Below are positions 15,693 to 24,292 of a stretch of DNA of 45,319 nt, one piece after another. Origin of the DNA: Verrucomicrobiales bacterium (lineage in GTDB: Bacteria > Verrucomicrobiota > Verrucomicrobiia > Verrucomicrobiales > Verrucomicrobiaceae); the NCBI GenBank assembly GCA_020439875.1, contig JAGRPD010000019.1, positions 1-45,319 on the forward strand. The letters run 5' to 3'. The notes beneath the pieces are model-generated. The model saw only the letters and a program-made list of their open reading frames with translations, was not told the origin of the DNA and did no database searches. The first letter of the stretch is position 1. Each line of letters opens with the position of its first letter. The translations under genes and the position numbers were made by a program.

Positions 15693-18600
15693 ATGATGAA
15701 GCAATATCCGACTTTGATGAGGGCCATTGGCACGGTGGTGATCGCATTAACGACGATGACCCACGCGGCAGCTCCGGTGGCGGAACTCACGCTTTCTCCC
15801 CCCCGCATGACGGCGGGCACGACGCTGGAACTGGTCTTTGCCATGCCGATGGTGGCGCAGTCAGCCGTCGGTCAGCGCGAGACAGAGAGCCCGCTGGTGA
15901 TCTCGCCAACTGTGGCGGGTTGGTTTGAATGGACCAGCACCCGGAGCGGCATCTATCACCTGGAGGCGGCACCCCGCTTCGATGCGGAGTATCGGTTTCG
16001 CTTGCGTGACGGGCTGAAGGATCGCTCCGGCAGTGAGGTGAAAGCCATCTCTCTCGGCGAGGCGGCGGCGGAGGGTTTTACGCTGGTGGATCAGGATCCG
16101 AAGTGGTTCGAGCGGAGCAATCTGAAGCGAGATCAGGGTGTGCTGCTGCAATTCAACGCGGCGGTGAATGCGGAAAAGGCGGCCACGCAGGTGGTTTTCC
16201 GCACCAAAGATGGTTCCACCGCAGTGCCAGCGCACACCCGCTGGGCCACGGGCACAGATTTGCGGCGCTACTGGGCCGATCCGCAGCGCACCTGGGATGA
16301 GGAGGTGGCAGGCGTGGAGTTGGAGCAGGTGGCCGACGCGGCGGTGCGTGAAAATGCGCTGTTGGTCACGCCCGCCGAGCCGCTGCCGGTGGGTGAAGAC
16401 TGGCAGGTGGTGATTTCAAAATCGATCGGCACTCCCGATGGTCGGCACGCGCTGGGAGAGACGCGGGAGGTGGCCCTGGGGACGGTGCAGCCTTTTAAAA
16501 TGACGGCTGCGGAGGCGCACACGCCGTTTGATCGAGCCTACTACTTGGAAATCGATTTCAACAAAACGCTGCTGCCCAACCCGCCGCAAGATAAGACTGC
16601 GGACGACAAGGCCACCGAGGAACAACGCCGCCTCTGGAGACAGGAGCAGCTGGAGCGCATCGCCTCCCACATCACGGTGGAGCCTGCGGTGGAGCTGAAG
16701 GTGAATGCCAAGGCTTCCGGCTCGCGAGACATCGTCTTGGAAGGGGCATTTCAGCCGAATCAAAGCTACACGGTGAAGCTGCGAGCGGGCCTGCGTTCGG
16801 CGGACGATCTGCCCTTGGATCATGACTACTCTGAGACGGTGAGCTTCGTCCCCAATGCGCCGTACCTGGCCGTGCCCGCCTTTTCCCGCTCCCAACGCAA
16901 CGCGGCGGAGGGTGCGGCCCTAGAGTTCACGGCGGCCAATGTCGATGAGGTCCGAGTCCGGGTGAAGCGCCTCAATGGCGCGGAGTGGATCGAGGCCCTG
17001 GAGCTTTATCGCCCCTACGAGCGGGCCTTCCGCGCCAGCGAGGAAAAACGCCGCGCGTACGTTCCGCCAGCCTTTGATGAGTATCCGGGCGCGCAGGTGC
17101 TGGATCGGCGCTATCCTGTGAGCAAGGCGCTGGATCAGTCGGAGGCGCTGCAGCTGGACTGGCGGGAGGTGCTGGGGCAGAGCACAGCGGGTGCTTTTTT
17201 GGTGGAACTGGAGGGCCACGCCATGCCGGGAGTGACGGATCAAGCCGTGCGCACCCAGTGTCTCATGGAGCTGACCGACATCGGTCTGATGTTCAAAACC
17301 AACGCCCGGGATGGCCTCGTCTTCGCCACCCACTACGGCACCGGCCAGCCGCTGGCCGATCTGCGGGTGACGCTGCTGGATGCGGAGCGCAAACTCATCG
17401 ATCAAGGCCGCACCGATGCCAACGGCATCGCCCACCTGCGGGCACGCTCCGCCGCCTACGTGCTGGCAGAGTCGGACTCCGATCTGGCCGTGCTGAAAAT
17501 GGATCACGGCCAATCCGAAATGTACGGCATTTACGGCTGGGAGATCGACCAGACCTGGCGCGATGTGTGGGTGCCGCAGCGGCGCACCTTGGTCTTCTCG
17601 GACCGGCCTCTGTATCGCCCGGGTGAAACGCTGCACGTGCAGGCCATGACGCGGCTGCTCACCGGGGACACGCTGTCTCTCGATGCCCAACCGGCGACGG
17701 CGCGCTTCAAATTGCGCGATGCCCGCCAGCGGCTGCTGCGAGATGAGCCGATCACTTTTTCCGCCTCAGGATCCTGGAGCGGCTCGGTGACGCTGCCTGA
17801 GGAACCGCTGGGTTCCTACGAGGTGGAGATCGAGTTTCCTCAGGGCGCAGATGGCGAGCGCCCCAACGGTGGCTACCTCCACGTGCGGGTGGATGACTAC
17901 CGACCCGCGAGTTTTGAAATCACGCTGGATGGCCGTCAGGCTCACCCCGAGGAGCAGGGCCTGGTGGTGCCGCTCTCGGCGAGTTATTTCATGGGCAAAC
18001 CCCTGTCCGAAGCCACGCTGGACTGGAGTGCAGTGAGTGAGCCGGGCTTCGAGCCCGACACCGCCTTTTCCAAGTATCAGTTCGGAGATGCACCGCGCTG
18101 GAGCGGTTATTACATCGAGGACGAGTCCGGCCAGCCGGAGGAAGGCGAGGAGGACGAATGGTTCGTCTCCGGCGATACCGAACTCAACGCCGACGGCACG
18201 GCGGAACTCACCCTGCCCGCCCCTCCGCCCCAAGCTGCGGGCCTGCCCCGGGAGGTGGCCGTGAGCGTGGATGTGACCGATCTCAATGAGCAGACGCTGA
18301 GTGCTCACACGCGCTTCACCGTGCCGGGTGCCAAGGTACTGCCCGGAGCAAAGGGCACGGGATTTTTTGGCCGGACCGGCGAGGAGATGAAGCTGGAGAT
18401 CATCGCGGTAGATGGTGCCGGAGCAGCCCTGCGCCGGGCGGTGGAGGCGCAGTGCCTCATCGAGCGGAGAGAAGTCCACACCGTGCGGGTCGAGACCGCA
18501 GGCGGCGGCACCACCACGGAGGATCAGGCGCGGCGCATCGAGATGCTGCGGCAGACCGTCACCCTGCAGCCGCCTGCTGAGGCCGGCACCACCGCGCTGC

Positions 18601-21600
18601 AGCTGCCCTACACACCGCCCCAAGGTGGGGCCTATTTTTTGACCGTCACCACCACCGATGAGGACGGACGCCAGGCCTTCTGCCGCCTGCCGTTTTACGT
18701 CATCGCGCCGGGAGAATACCCCTGGGCGGTGGATGAGGGTTCACGCATCGAATTGCAGGCTGAAAAATCGACCCTGCATCCGGGGGAAGAGGCTGTGATC
18801 GTGGTGAAATCTCCGATCGAAGGCACCGCCCTCGTCACCGTCGAGCGCAACGGCGTCACCCAGCACCGCGTGCAGCCTTTTCACCTGGAAGATCCCGTCG
18901 TCCGGCTGCCCATCGGTGAGGCCGATGCTCCCAACGTCTATGTCTCGGTCCTCATCGTCCGAGGCGCCGAGGCCAGTCCGAAAAAATACGCCCTGCCCGA
19001 GTATCGCGCCGGTTATTGCGAGCTACGGGTGGACTCCGACGCGCTCCGCCTCCAAGTCGAAGTCACCCCCTCTGCCCCCGAGGTGCGCCCGCGCGAGGAG
19101 GTGCAAGTGACAGCCACCATCACCGCAGCGGATGGCCGCCCGTTGCCCGGTGCCGAGGTCACGCTCATGGCCGTCGATGAGGGCGTGCTGAGCCTGATGC
19201 CGCGGCCCGATCCCGACCCCGCTTCCTGGTTTCATCAGCCCTTCCCCCTAGCCATCGAAAATCACACCAGCTTCGACGACCTCCTGTCCGCCGATCCCTC
19301 GCTGCGAGAGCGCGGCAACAAGGGCTTCCTCGTCGGTGGCGGTGGCATGGAAGGCGCGGACGCCGCCCTGCCCATTCGGCAGCATTTTCTCACCACCCCG
19401 CTCTGGTCTGCCTCCGTCACGGCCGATGAAAATGGCCAAGCCCGCAGCCACTTCACCGCGCCCGATAGCCTCACCCGCTACCGCTTGCTCGCCGTGGTCA
19501 GCTCCGGCGTCGATCGCTTCGGCACCGGACGCGGCGCAGTCACCGTGAACCAGCCGCTCATGATCGAGCCCGTGCTACCAAGATTTGCCCGCGTCGGCGA
19601 TGAAGCCCGCGTCAAAGCGCTGATTCACAACACCACGACCACCGGCGGCGAGGTGGAGGTCACCGCCACTCTCACCGGTCCTGTCGAAATCCTGCGCGAG
19701 GCCCGAGATTTCGCCCCAGGATTCACCGCCAGTTCCGAGCAGAGTCACACTTGGAAAATCGCCGTTCCCGCCGCCGGCACCACCCGCGTCATGCTCCCGG
19801 TGCATTTCAAAGCTAGCGGCGTCACCTCGTGGACATGGAGTGCACGATCCCTCTCCGGTTTCGGCGACGCCCCCCAGCAAGATGCCGTGCAGCGCTCCCT
19901 CCCCGTAGAAATGCCGGTGCCCGCCCTGCGTGAGGTGCGCTATGCCCGCGTCAGTGGGAAGGACTGGGAAGAGATCGCCCCCGCTCAACCCGCCGCCGAA
20001 AAAACGCCCAGCAAGACGCCGAGCAAAGGCGCAAAAAAAGCCACCGCCAAATCCGCTCCGCCCGCCAAAGCACCCGCCAGCGTCGCCGAACGGAAGCGGC
20101 CCAACCTCCTCGCCGACGTCCGGCCCGTCTTGCTCGAAGGCACCGGTTGGGTGGAGGTCAGCCTCGGACGCTCCCGCCTCATTGAGGTGCGGGACGCGCT
20201 CGACTACGTCCTCACCTATCCCTACGGCTGCGCAGAGCAAACCAGCTCCGCCATGATGCCATGGCTCGCCCTCGGTGGGTTCGAGCCCCTTTTTCCTGGT
20301 CAACTCGACCCCGAACGCTCTCGCGACACCGTCCAAAAGGGCGTCGATCGCCTCCTGCGCATGGTCACGGGAGGCGGCGGTCTCGCCTACTGGCCCGGAG
20401 GCTCCGAGCCCTCTCTCTGGGCCAGCGCCTACGGCGGTCAAGTACTGCTGCGCGCCCAAAAAGCCGGTGCCCAGATGCCCCAGGGCGTCATCGACGATCT
20501 CCTCACTTATCTCTCCCGACAGCTGCGCGATCTCGAGACGGAGGCCGATCCTCATCGCCTCACCGACTGCGCCCTCGCCCTCTACACCCTGGCCCGAGGA
20601 GGCCGCGCCGAGCCCGCCTACCACACCCTGCTGCACTCGCGCCGCAACCAGCTCCCCGAAGCCGCCCGCCTCTACACCGCCCTCGCCATGCTCGTCGCCG
20701 AGGCCCCCGAGGCTCCCGTCAAAGACCTGCTCGGATGGACCGCCGATCAGGAAAAAGCCGATTGGACGCCCCCCGAAGCCGCCGCCGGATCCCGCTTCAG
20801 CCACTGGGCCGGCAACAACGTCAACGACGCGCTCCGCCTCATCGCCTGCGCTCACCTCGGCCTCAAAGTCTCCGCCGACCGCCTGACCACGCGCATCCTG
20901 AGCCATCGCAATGGCCGGGGCGAATGGGGCAACACCTACGTCAACGCCTGGACCCTGCTCGCCCTCGCCGCGCACGAGCGCTCCCTGCCTCCGCCACCCC
21001 CGCATCCCGTCGCCGCCACCCTCGCCTGGGGCAGCCAGAAAAAAACCCTGCACCTGCCTCCCGACGGTCGCCCCGTCACCACTCGTCTGCCCCTCGCCGC
21101 CGACCGCGCCGCAGCGCCCCTCACCGTGGATCTCCCCGGCGATGCCACCTGCCAGGCTCGGCTCGAAGTGCACGCCTTCCCCACCGCTCGTGACTTTCAA
21201 CCCGAGCATCACGGCCTCGGCATTCAGCGTCAGTACCTCCTGCTCCAACCCGACGGCACCGCCATCCTCCCCGACCAATGGCGCATCGGTGACCTCGTCG
21301 AAATCAGCCTCGGCATCACCCTGGAAAAAGAGACCCTCTACCTCGCCATCGAGGATCCGCTGCCCGCCGCGCTCGAGCCCCTCAATCTCGAGCTGGAAAC
21401 TCAACGTCCGGCCGCTGCCACCGACCTCGACGACTACGAACCGTGGTTCTGCGATCACCGCGAGCTGCGCCAGGATCGCGCGCTCTTTTTCACCGACTTC
21501 GCCCCCGCCAAAGGCCACTACGTCCTGCGTTACCTCGCCCGCGTCATCGCCGAGGGAGATCACATCGCTCCCCCAGCACGGATCGAGGCCATGTACGAAC

Positions 21601-21680
21601 CCACCACCCACGGACTCAGCGCCTCCACGCGCTTCCTCAGCCTACCCGTTCGCGCCTCCCCCACCGCCAGCAAGGACTGA
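15693..21680 (+). CDS. Thioester-containing bacterial alpha-2-macroglobulin
   Basis: The 1,995-residue protein starts with a Sec signal peptide (cleavage near THAA); no lipobox Cys is present, unlike many bacterial relatives. It has serial macroglobulin beta-sandwich domains (RPLYRPGETLHVQAM, EVTLMAVDEGVL), the post-bait segment with ADENGQARSHFTAPDSL, and the thioester domain with YPYGCAEQTSS, where Cys1513 and Gln1516 would form the internal thioester. A Lys/Pro/Ala-rich linker lies at about 1433-1468. Bacterial members trap proteases in the periplasm after bait cleavage and bind them covalently. The ATG at 15693 has an AAAGGA motif upstream; the longer frame to 15579 would lack the signal peptide. 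The usual partner PbpC is not adjacent; a MurJ-type gene is. Confidence 0.96.
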   Translation: MMKQYPTLMRAIGTVVIALTTMTHAAAPVAELTLSPPRMTAGTTLELVFAMPMVAQSAVGQRETESPLVISPTVAGWFEWTSTRSGIYHLEAAPRFDAEYRFRLRDGLKDRSGSEVKAISLGEAAAEGFTLVDQDPKWFERSNLKRDQGVLLQFNAAVNAEKAATQVVFRTKDGSTAVPAHTRWATGTDLRRYWADPQRTWDEEVAGVELEQVADAAVRENALLVTPAEPLPVGEDWQVVISKSIGTPDGRHALGETREVALGTVQPFKMTAAEAHTPFDRAYYLEIDFNKTLLPNPPQDKTADDKATEEQRRLWRQEQLERIASHITVEPAVELKVNAKASGSRDIVLEGAFQPNQSYTVKLRAGLRSADDLPLDHDYSETVSFVPNAPYLAVPAFSRSQRNAAEGAALEFTAANVDEVRVRVKRLNGAEWIEALELYRPYERAFRASEEKRRAYVPPAFDEYPGAQVLDRRYPVSKALDQSEALQLDWREVLGQSTAGAFLVELEGHAMPGVTDQAVRTQCLMELTDIGLMFKTNARDGLVFATHYGTGQPLADLRVTLLDAERKLIDQGRTDANGIAHLRARSAAYVLAESDSDLAVLKMDHGQSEMYGIYGWEIDQTWRDVWVPQRRTLVFSDRPLYRPGETLHVQAMTRLLTGDTLSLDAQPATARFKLRDARQRLLRDEPITFSASGSWSGSVTLPEEPLGSYEVEIEFPQGADGERPNGGYLHVRVDDYRPASFEITLDGRQAHPEEQGLVVPLSASYFMGKPLSEATLDWSAVSEPGFEPDTAFSKYQFGDAPRWSGYYIEDESGQPEEGEEDEWFVSGDTELNADGTAELTLPAPPPQAAGLPREVAVSVDVTDLNEQTLSAHTRFTVPGAKVLPGAKGTGFFGRTGEEMKLEIIAVDGAGAALRRAVEAQCLIERREVHTVRVETAGGGTTTEDQARRIEMLRQTVTLQPPAEAGTTALQLPYTPPQGGAYFLTVTTTDEDGRQAFCRLPFYVIAPGEYPWAVDEGSRIELQAEKSTLHPGEEAVIVVKSPIEGTALVTVERNGVTQHRVQPFHLEDPVVRLPIGEADAPNVYVSVLIVRGAEASPKKYALPEYRAGYCELRVDSDALRLQVEVTPSAPEVRPREEVQVTATITAADGRPLPGAEVTLMAVDEGVLSLMPRPDPDPASWFHQPFPLAIENHTSFDDLLSADPSLRERGNKGFLVGGGGMEGADAALPIRQHFLTTPLWSASVTADENGQARSHFTAPDSLTRYRLLAVVSSGVDRFGTGRGAVTVNQPLMIEPVLPRFARVGDEARVKALIHNTTTTGGEVEVTATLTGPVEILREARDFAPGFTASSEQSHTWKIAVPAAGTTRVMLPVHFKASGVTSWTWSARSLSGFGDAPQQDAVQRSLPVEMPVPALREVRYARVSGKDWEEIAPAQPAAEKTPSKTPSKGAKKATAKSAPPAKAPASVAERKRPNLLADVRPVLLEGTGWVEVSLGRSRLIEVRDALDYVLTYPYGCAEQTSSAMMPWLALGGFEPLFPGQLDPERSRDTVQKGVDRLLRMVTGGGGLAYWPGGSEPSLWASAYGGQVLLRAQKAGAQMPQGVIDDLLTYLSRQLRDLETEADPHRLTDCALALYTLARGGRAEPAYHTLLHSRRNQLPEAARLYTALAMLVAEAPEAPVKDLLGWTADQEKADWTPPEAAAGSRFSHWAGNNVNDALRLIACAHLGLKVSADRLTTRILSHRNGRGEWGNTYVNAWTLLALAAHERSLPPPPPHPVAATLAWGSQKKTLHLPPDGRPVTTRLPLAADRAAAPLTVDLPGDATCQARLEVHAFPTARDFQPEHHGLGIQRQYLLLQPDGTAILPDQWRIGDLVEISLGITLEKETLYLAIEDPLPAALEPLNLELETQRPAAATDLDDYEPWFCDHRELRQDRALFFTDFAPAKGHYVLRYLARVIAEGDHIAPPARIEAMYEPTTHGLSASTRFLSLPVRASPTASKD

Positions 21681-23051
21681 TTCCGCCTCCCGCCGCGCCA
21701 GGATCCGCCGCACCTGAGTCACCACCATCACCGCGCTGATGAGGGTCACCATCACCGTGGACAAAGCGATGCCCGGAGCCCCCATCCACCGCAGCAGCAC
21801 CGCATTCAACCCCGCATTGAGCGCCATCGACATCACGCTCAATCCGAGGATGAACCGCGTCGCCTGCAGAGAAACCAGCACCCGGGAGCCCAGCATGCCC
21901 ACGATGTAAAACGGCACCTGAAACACCAACACCCGCAGCACCGCCGCCACCCGCGCCGTATCCTCCGGCGTAAAAGCCCCCCGCTCAAACAGCAACCGCA
22001 CCACCCACGGAGCCAGCGCCGCCAGCAGCAGGCACGCGGGCACCGCCGCACCCGCCACCGCCAGGGTCGCACGCGCTAGGCGTCGCCGCAGTTCCACCCA
22101 GTCCCGGCGCGCCACCGTATCGGCAAAGTAGGGAAACAACACCTCCCCCGCCGGCATCGCCGTCAACGCCAACAGGATGCCCGTCAGTTTCTCCGCGTAG
22201 CTCAGCACCGCCACAGCCCCCGCCTGCAGCCCACCTGCCGCCATGATCTGATCCACCACCGGCGCACTGCTATAGACCACCCCCGCCATCAGGTAAGGCA
22301 GCGCCTGATGCACCACCCGCCGCATTGTCGGCTCCCACAGTTTGATCAAAGACCGCCACCAGCGCGCCTGCCGAGGCAAGCCCCGCAGCGCCGCCACCAC
22401 CAGCACCGTCAAGTGCAACCCACAACCCCACAACGTCCCCGTCACCAGATGCTCCATCGTCGCCCCAAAGGCCAACGCAAATAAAATTGCCACCGGAATC
22501 AGCATCGGAGCCGCCGCCGGCAGCGCAAACCGTTTGTCCCCCCGCAACCAGAGAGAAAACTGAAACGTCATCCCATACAGCACCATCACCGGCAGCAAAC
22601 GCCTCAGCAAATCCACCGCCAACGCCCGCTTCTCAGGCGCAAAACCCGCCGCCGCCAGCCCCATCACCCACGGAGCCATCAGCCACAACGCCAACCCAAT
22701 CCCCAGCAGCAATCCCGCCTGCACCAACGCCCCCTGCATCGCCAAACGTTGCGCCCGCCAGCCTCCGCGGTCATGCCTCAGCTGCGCGTAATGCGGCAAA
22801 AAAGCCTCCGGCAATCCCCCACCCAAAACCGACGCCACAAAACTCAGAAATCCAAACGCCAGCACATAGGCATCCATCGCGTCCGACGTCCCGAATCCCC
22901 GCGCCACCACCGCGTCCTTGAGAAAAGCCAGCGCCTTTCCCCCCACCGTCAAACCCGCCACCACCACAAAACCCGAGACCACCCGCGAACTCCCGCCCCG
23001 CAACAGCAAGGCGCGCGCACGCGTCAACCAATCTCCAAGTCTCACCAGCAT
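21642..23051 (-). CDS. murJ: MurJ/MviN-type lipid-linked precursor flippase
   Basis: The 469-residue protein has about 12-14 membrane helices of the MOP superfamily. The segment GKALAFLKDAVVARGFGTSDAMDAYVLAF matches the conserved start of MurJ in its pattern of Arg/Lys, Asp and Gly positions, and PEAFLPHYAQL follows as in the family. MurJ moves lipid II across the inner membrane for cell-wall synthesis. The protein is shorter than the roughly 510-residue E. coli MurJ, and the genome may hold another copy, so a role in a different lipid-linked glycan is possible. Its last 39 bases overlap the 3' end of the macroglobulin gene on the other strand. Confidence 0.85.
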   Translation of the reverse strand: MLVRLGDWLTRARALLLRGGSSRVVSGFVVVAGLTVGGKALAFLKDAVVARGFGTSDAMDAYVLAFGFLSFVASVLGGGLPEAFLPHYAQLRHDRGGWRAQRLAMQGALVQAGLLLGIGLALWLMAPWVMGLAAAGFAPEKRALAVDLLRRLLPVMVLYGMTFQFSLWLRGDKRFALPAAAPMLIPVAILFALAFGATMEHLVTGTLWGCGLHLTVLVVAALRGLPRQARWWRSLIKLWEPTMRRVVHQALPYLMAGVVYSSAPVVDQIMAAGGLQAGAVAVLSYAEKLTGILLALTAMPAGEVLFPYFADTVARRDWVELRRRLARATLAVAGAAVPACLLLAALAPWVVRLLFERGAFTPEDTARVAAVLRVLVFQVPFYIVGMLGSRVLVSLQATRFILGLSVMSMALNAGLNAVLLRWMGAPGIALSTVMVTLISAVMVVTQVRRILARREAESVLAGGGGGANG

Positions 23052-23126
23052 CTCACCACCCTACACCACGCACTCCTTCCCCGCATGCATCGCGCGCCGT
23101 TTCTTGCAGGATTTCCCCGCCTCAGC

Positions 23127-23867
23127 TCACATCGTCTGGGATCCCACAATTTGAATGCTGCCATCACCCCGAATCCGCGCTCGATAGCCCGGGGGGATCT
23201 TTTGTTCCGAGCGCAATTCCGAGGTCAACTCCATCGCGGCCTCAAAGGGATTCCCATACGCTGAAAACTCATACGCCCCCGCTGAAGTAACCCATTCTCC
23301 TCCTCGCCAAGGTTTGACATAGACGCGACCTCTTCGATCCCGAAACACCCGTGGATAGCGCGTCGGCTCTGCGGTAGCCCTTCGAACCACTGGTTGGGGA
23401 ACTGCCCTGCGCACCGTAGGCTGTGCGGGACTCCCTGCCCCCGCCACCTGCACGTCATCCCGCTGCCTCGGTGCCACCATGGGCTGCCCCGCTGAGTTCA
23501 CCGCCCCGTAATACGGACTGCCCGCAGGCTCCGCCCGCAATCGCCCATCCGGCAACACCCGAATCCGATGACTCGCCGGCAATCGCTCGTCGGCCACCAA
23601 GACCGTTGTCAGATCCTGAGCAAAAGCGAACTCGGAGTAGTTTGGGTTTGGCAAATATCCCCGTTCAGCACTCTGCCAAATCCCATACTGCGGATAGTGA
23701 TACATCGCCAAACCGGAATTCGGAATGCGAAAACTACGGCCTCCAGGCGCATGAACCACTGAAAGCGAGGGCCTACTGGTGCAGTGAGTGAGCAGAAGGG
23801 CGGCACCTAGAACAAAAAGAGAGGAGGCGAATCGAGTAGCCGCATTGAAATGTCGGGCCGAGTTCAT
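23127..23867 (-). CDS. Putative lipoprotein of unknown function
   Basis: The 246-residue product has a signal peptide with a hydrophobic core (LFVLGAALLL) ending in LTHC, which fits a lipobox, so Cys26 would be lipidated. The mature part starts with repeats of aromatic and Pro residues, continues through a Val/Arg/Pro-rich middle (about residues 150-170), and ends with two short motifs that look alike: HRIRVLPDGRL and YRARIRGDGSI. I do not recognise a family. The ATG at 23867 is chosen because the TTG nine bases upstream lies inside the -10 box of a strong promoter. Transcription would begin about two bases before the ATG, so the mRNA is probably leaderless. Confidence 0.75.
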   Translation of the reverse strand: MNSARHFNAATRFASSLFVLGAALLLTHCTSRPSLSVVHAPGGRSFRIPNSGLAMYHYPQYGIWQSAERGYLPNPNYSEFAFAQDLTTVLVADERLPASHRIRVLPDGRLRAEPAGSPYYGAVNSAGQPMVAPRQRDDVQVAGAGSPAQPTVRRAVPQPVVRRATAEPTRYPRVFRDRRGRVYVKPWRGGEWVTSAGAYEFSAYGNPFEAAMELTSELRSEQKIPPGYRARIRGDGSIQIVGSQTM

Positions 23868-23875
23868 AAATACCA

Positions 23876-23904
23876 ATAATTCAACAATTATTAGGATTTG
23901 TCAA
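23876..23904 (-). promoter_or_regulatory. Sigma-70 promoter of the lipoprotein gene
   Basis: On the minus strand a perfect -35 TTGACA (23904-23899) is followed after 17 bases by AATTAT (23881-23876), which matches the -10 consensus at four of six positions. The stretch is AT-rich against a GC-rich background. The predicted start point is near 23869, about two bases before the ATG. Confidence 0.6.
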
Positions 23905-24008
23905 TCTTTTCTTTGAATCAAGAAATTCAGTCTTTTGTAAAGTCCCACCTTTTAAATCCCTGCAACTTCCATCTCGATTCCTCTTCCAATTCGACTATAA
24001 CTGCCCTC

Positions 24009-24203
24009 ATGCGCATCCCTCGAACTTCGCATCGCCATCGCAAGTCCGCCTTCACCTTGTTGGAGACCCTCATCATGCTCGGCGTACTCACCATTTTCAC
24101 CCTCTTGCTCGCAGGTGTCACGAAGCCTTGGTGGGGAGAGGCGACTCTCAATGACTTTGCCGAGGACGAATCCAGCCTGTCCGAGTCTTCTGATCTTCGT
24201 TGA
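24009..24203 (+). CDS. 64-residue prepilin-like peptide with N-terminal methylation motif
   Basis: The peptide has a basic leader of 14 residues (with RHRKSA at its end), then FTLLETLIMLGVLTIFTLLL. This is the type IV prepilin/pseudopilin signal: cleavage after Ala14, Phe at +1, Glu at +5 and a hydrophobic helix. After the helix only about 28 residues remain, with an acidic Ser-rich end (DFAEDESSLSESSD), so there is no room for a normal globular pilin domain. A TATAAC box at 23996-24001 ends seven bases before the ATG, suggesting a leaderless message. It may be a minor pseudopilin, an assembly primer or a decayed pilin gene. The longer in-frame extension to 23898 is not pilin-like. Confidence 0.65.
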   Translation: MRIPRTSHRHRKSAFTLLETLIMLGVLTIFTLLLAGVTKPWWGEATLNDFAEDESSLSESSDLR

Positions 24204-24292
24204 ACCGTCCTTTCACCCACCGTCCAGCCTCAGAGGCCAATCAATGACCTCCATCTCGACGGTGTGAAGTCGCCCCTCCTGATCCCTTCCGC

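Noticed and set aside
19990-20095. A possible bait region in the Lys/Pro/Ala-rich stretch of the macroglobulin
   Set aside because: It sits just before the thioester domain, whereas the bait region is expected earlier, near the segment before ADENGQARSHF; it is better read as a linker.
19575-21611. A 678-codon minus-strand frame inside the macroglobulin gene
   Set aside because: It is Gly/Glu/Val low-complexity and antisense to the conserved thioester domain.
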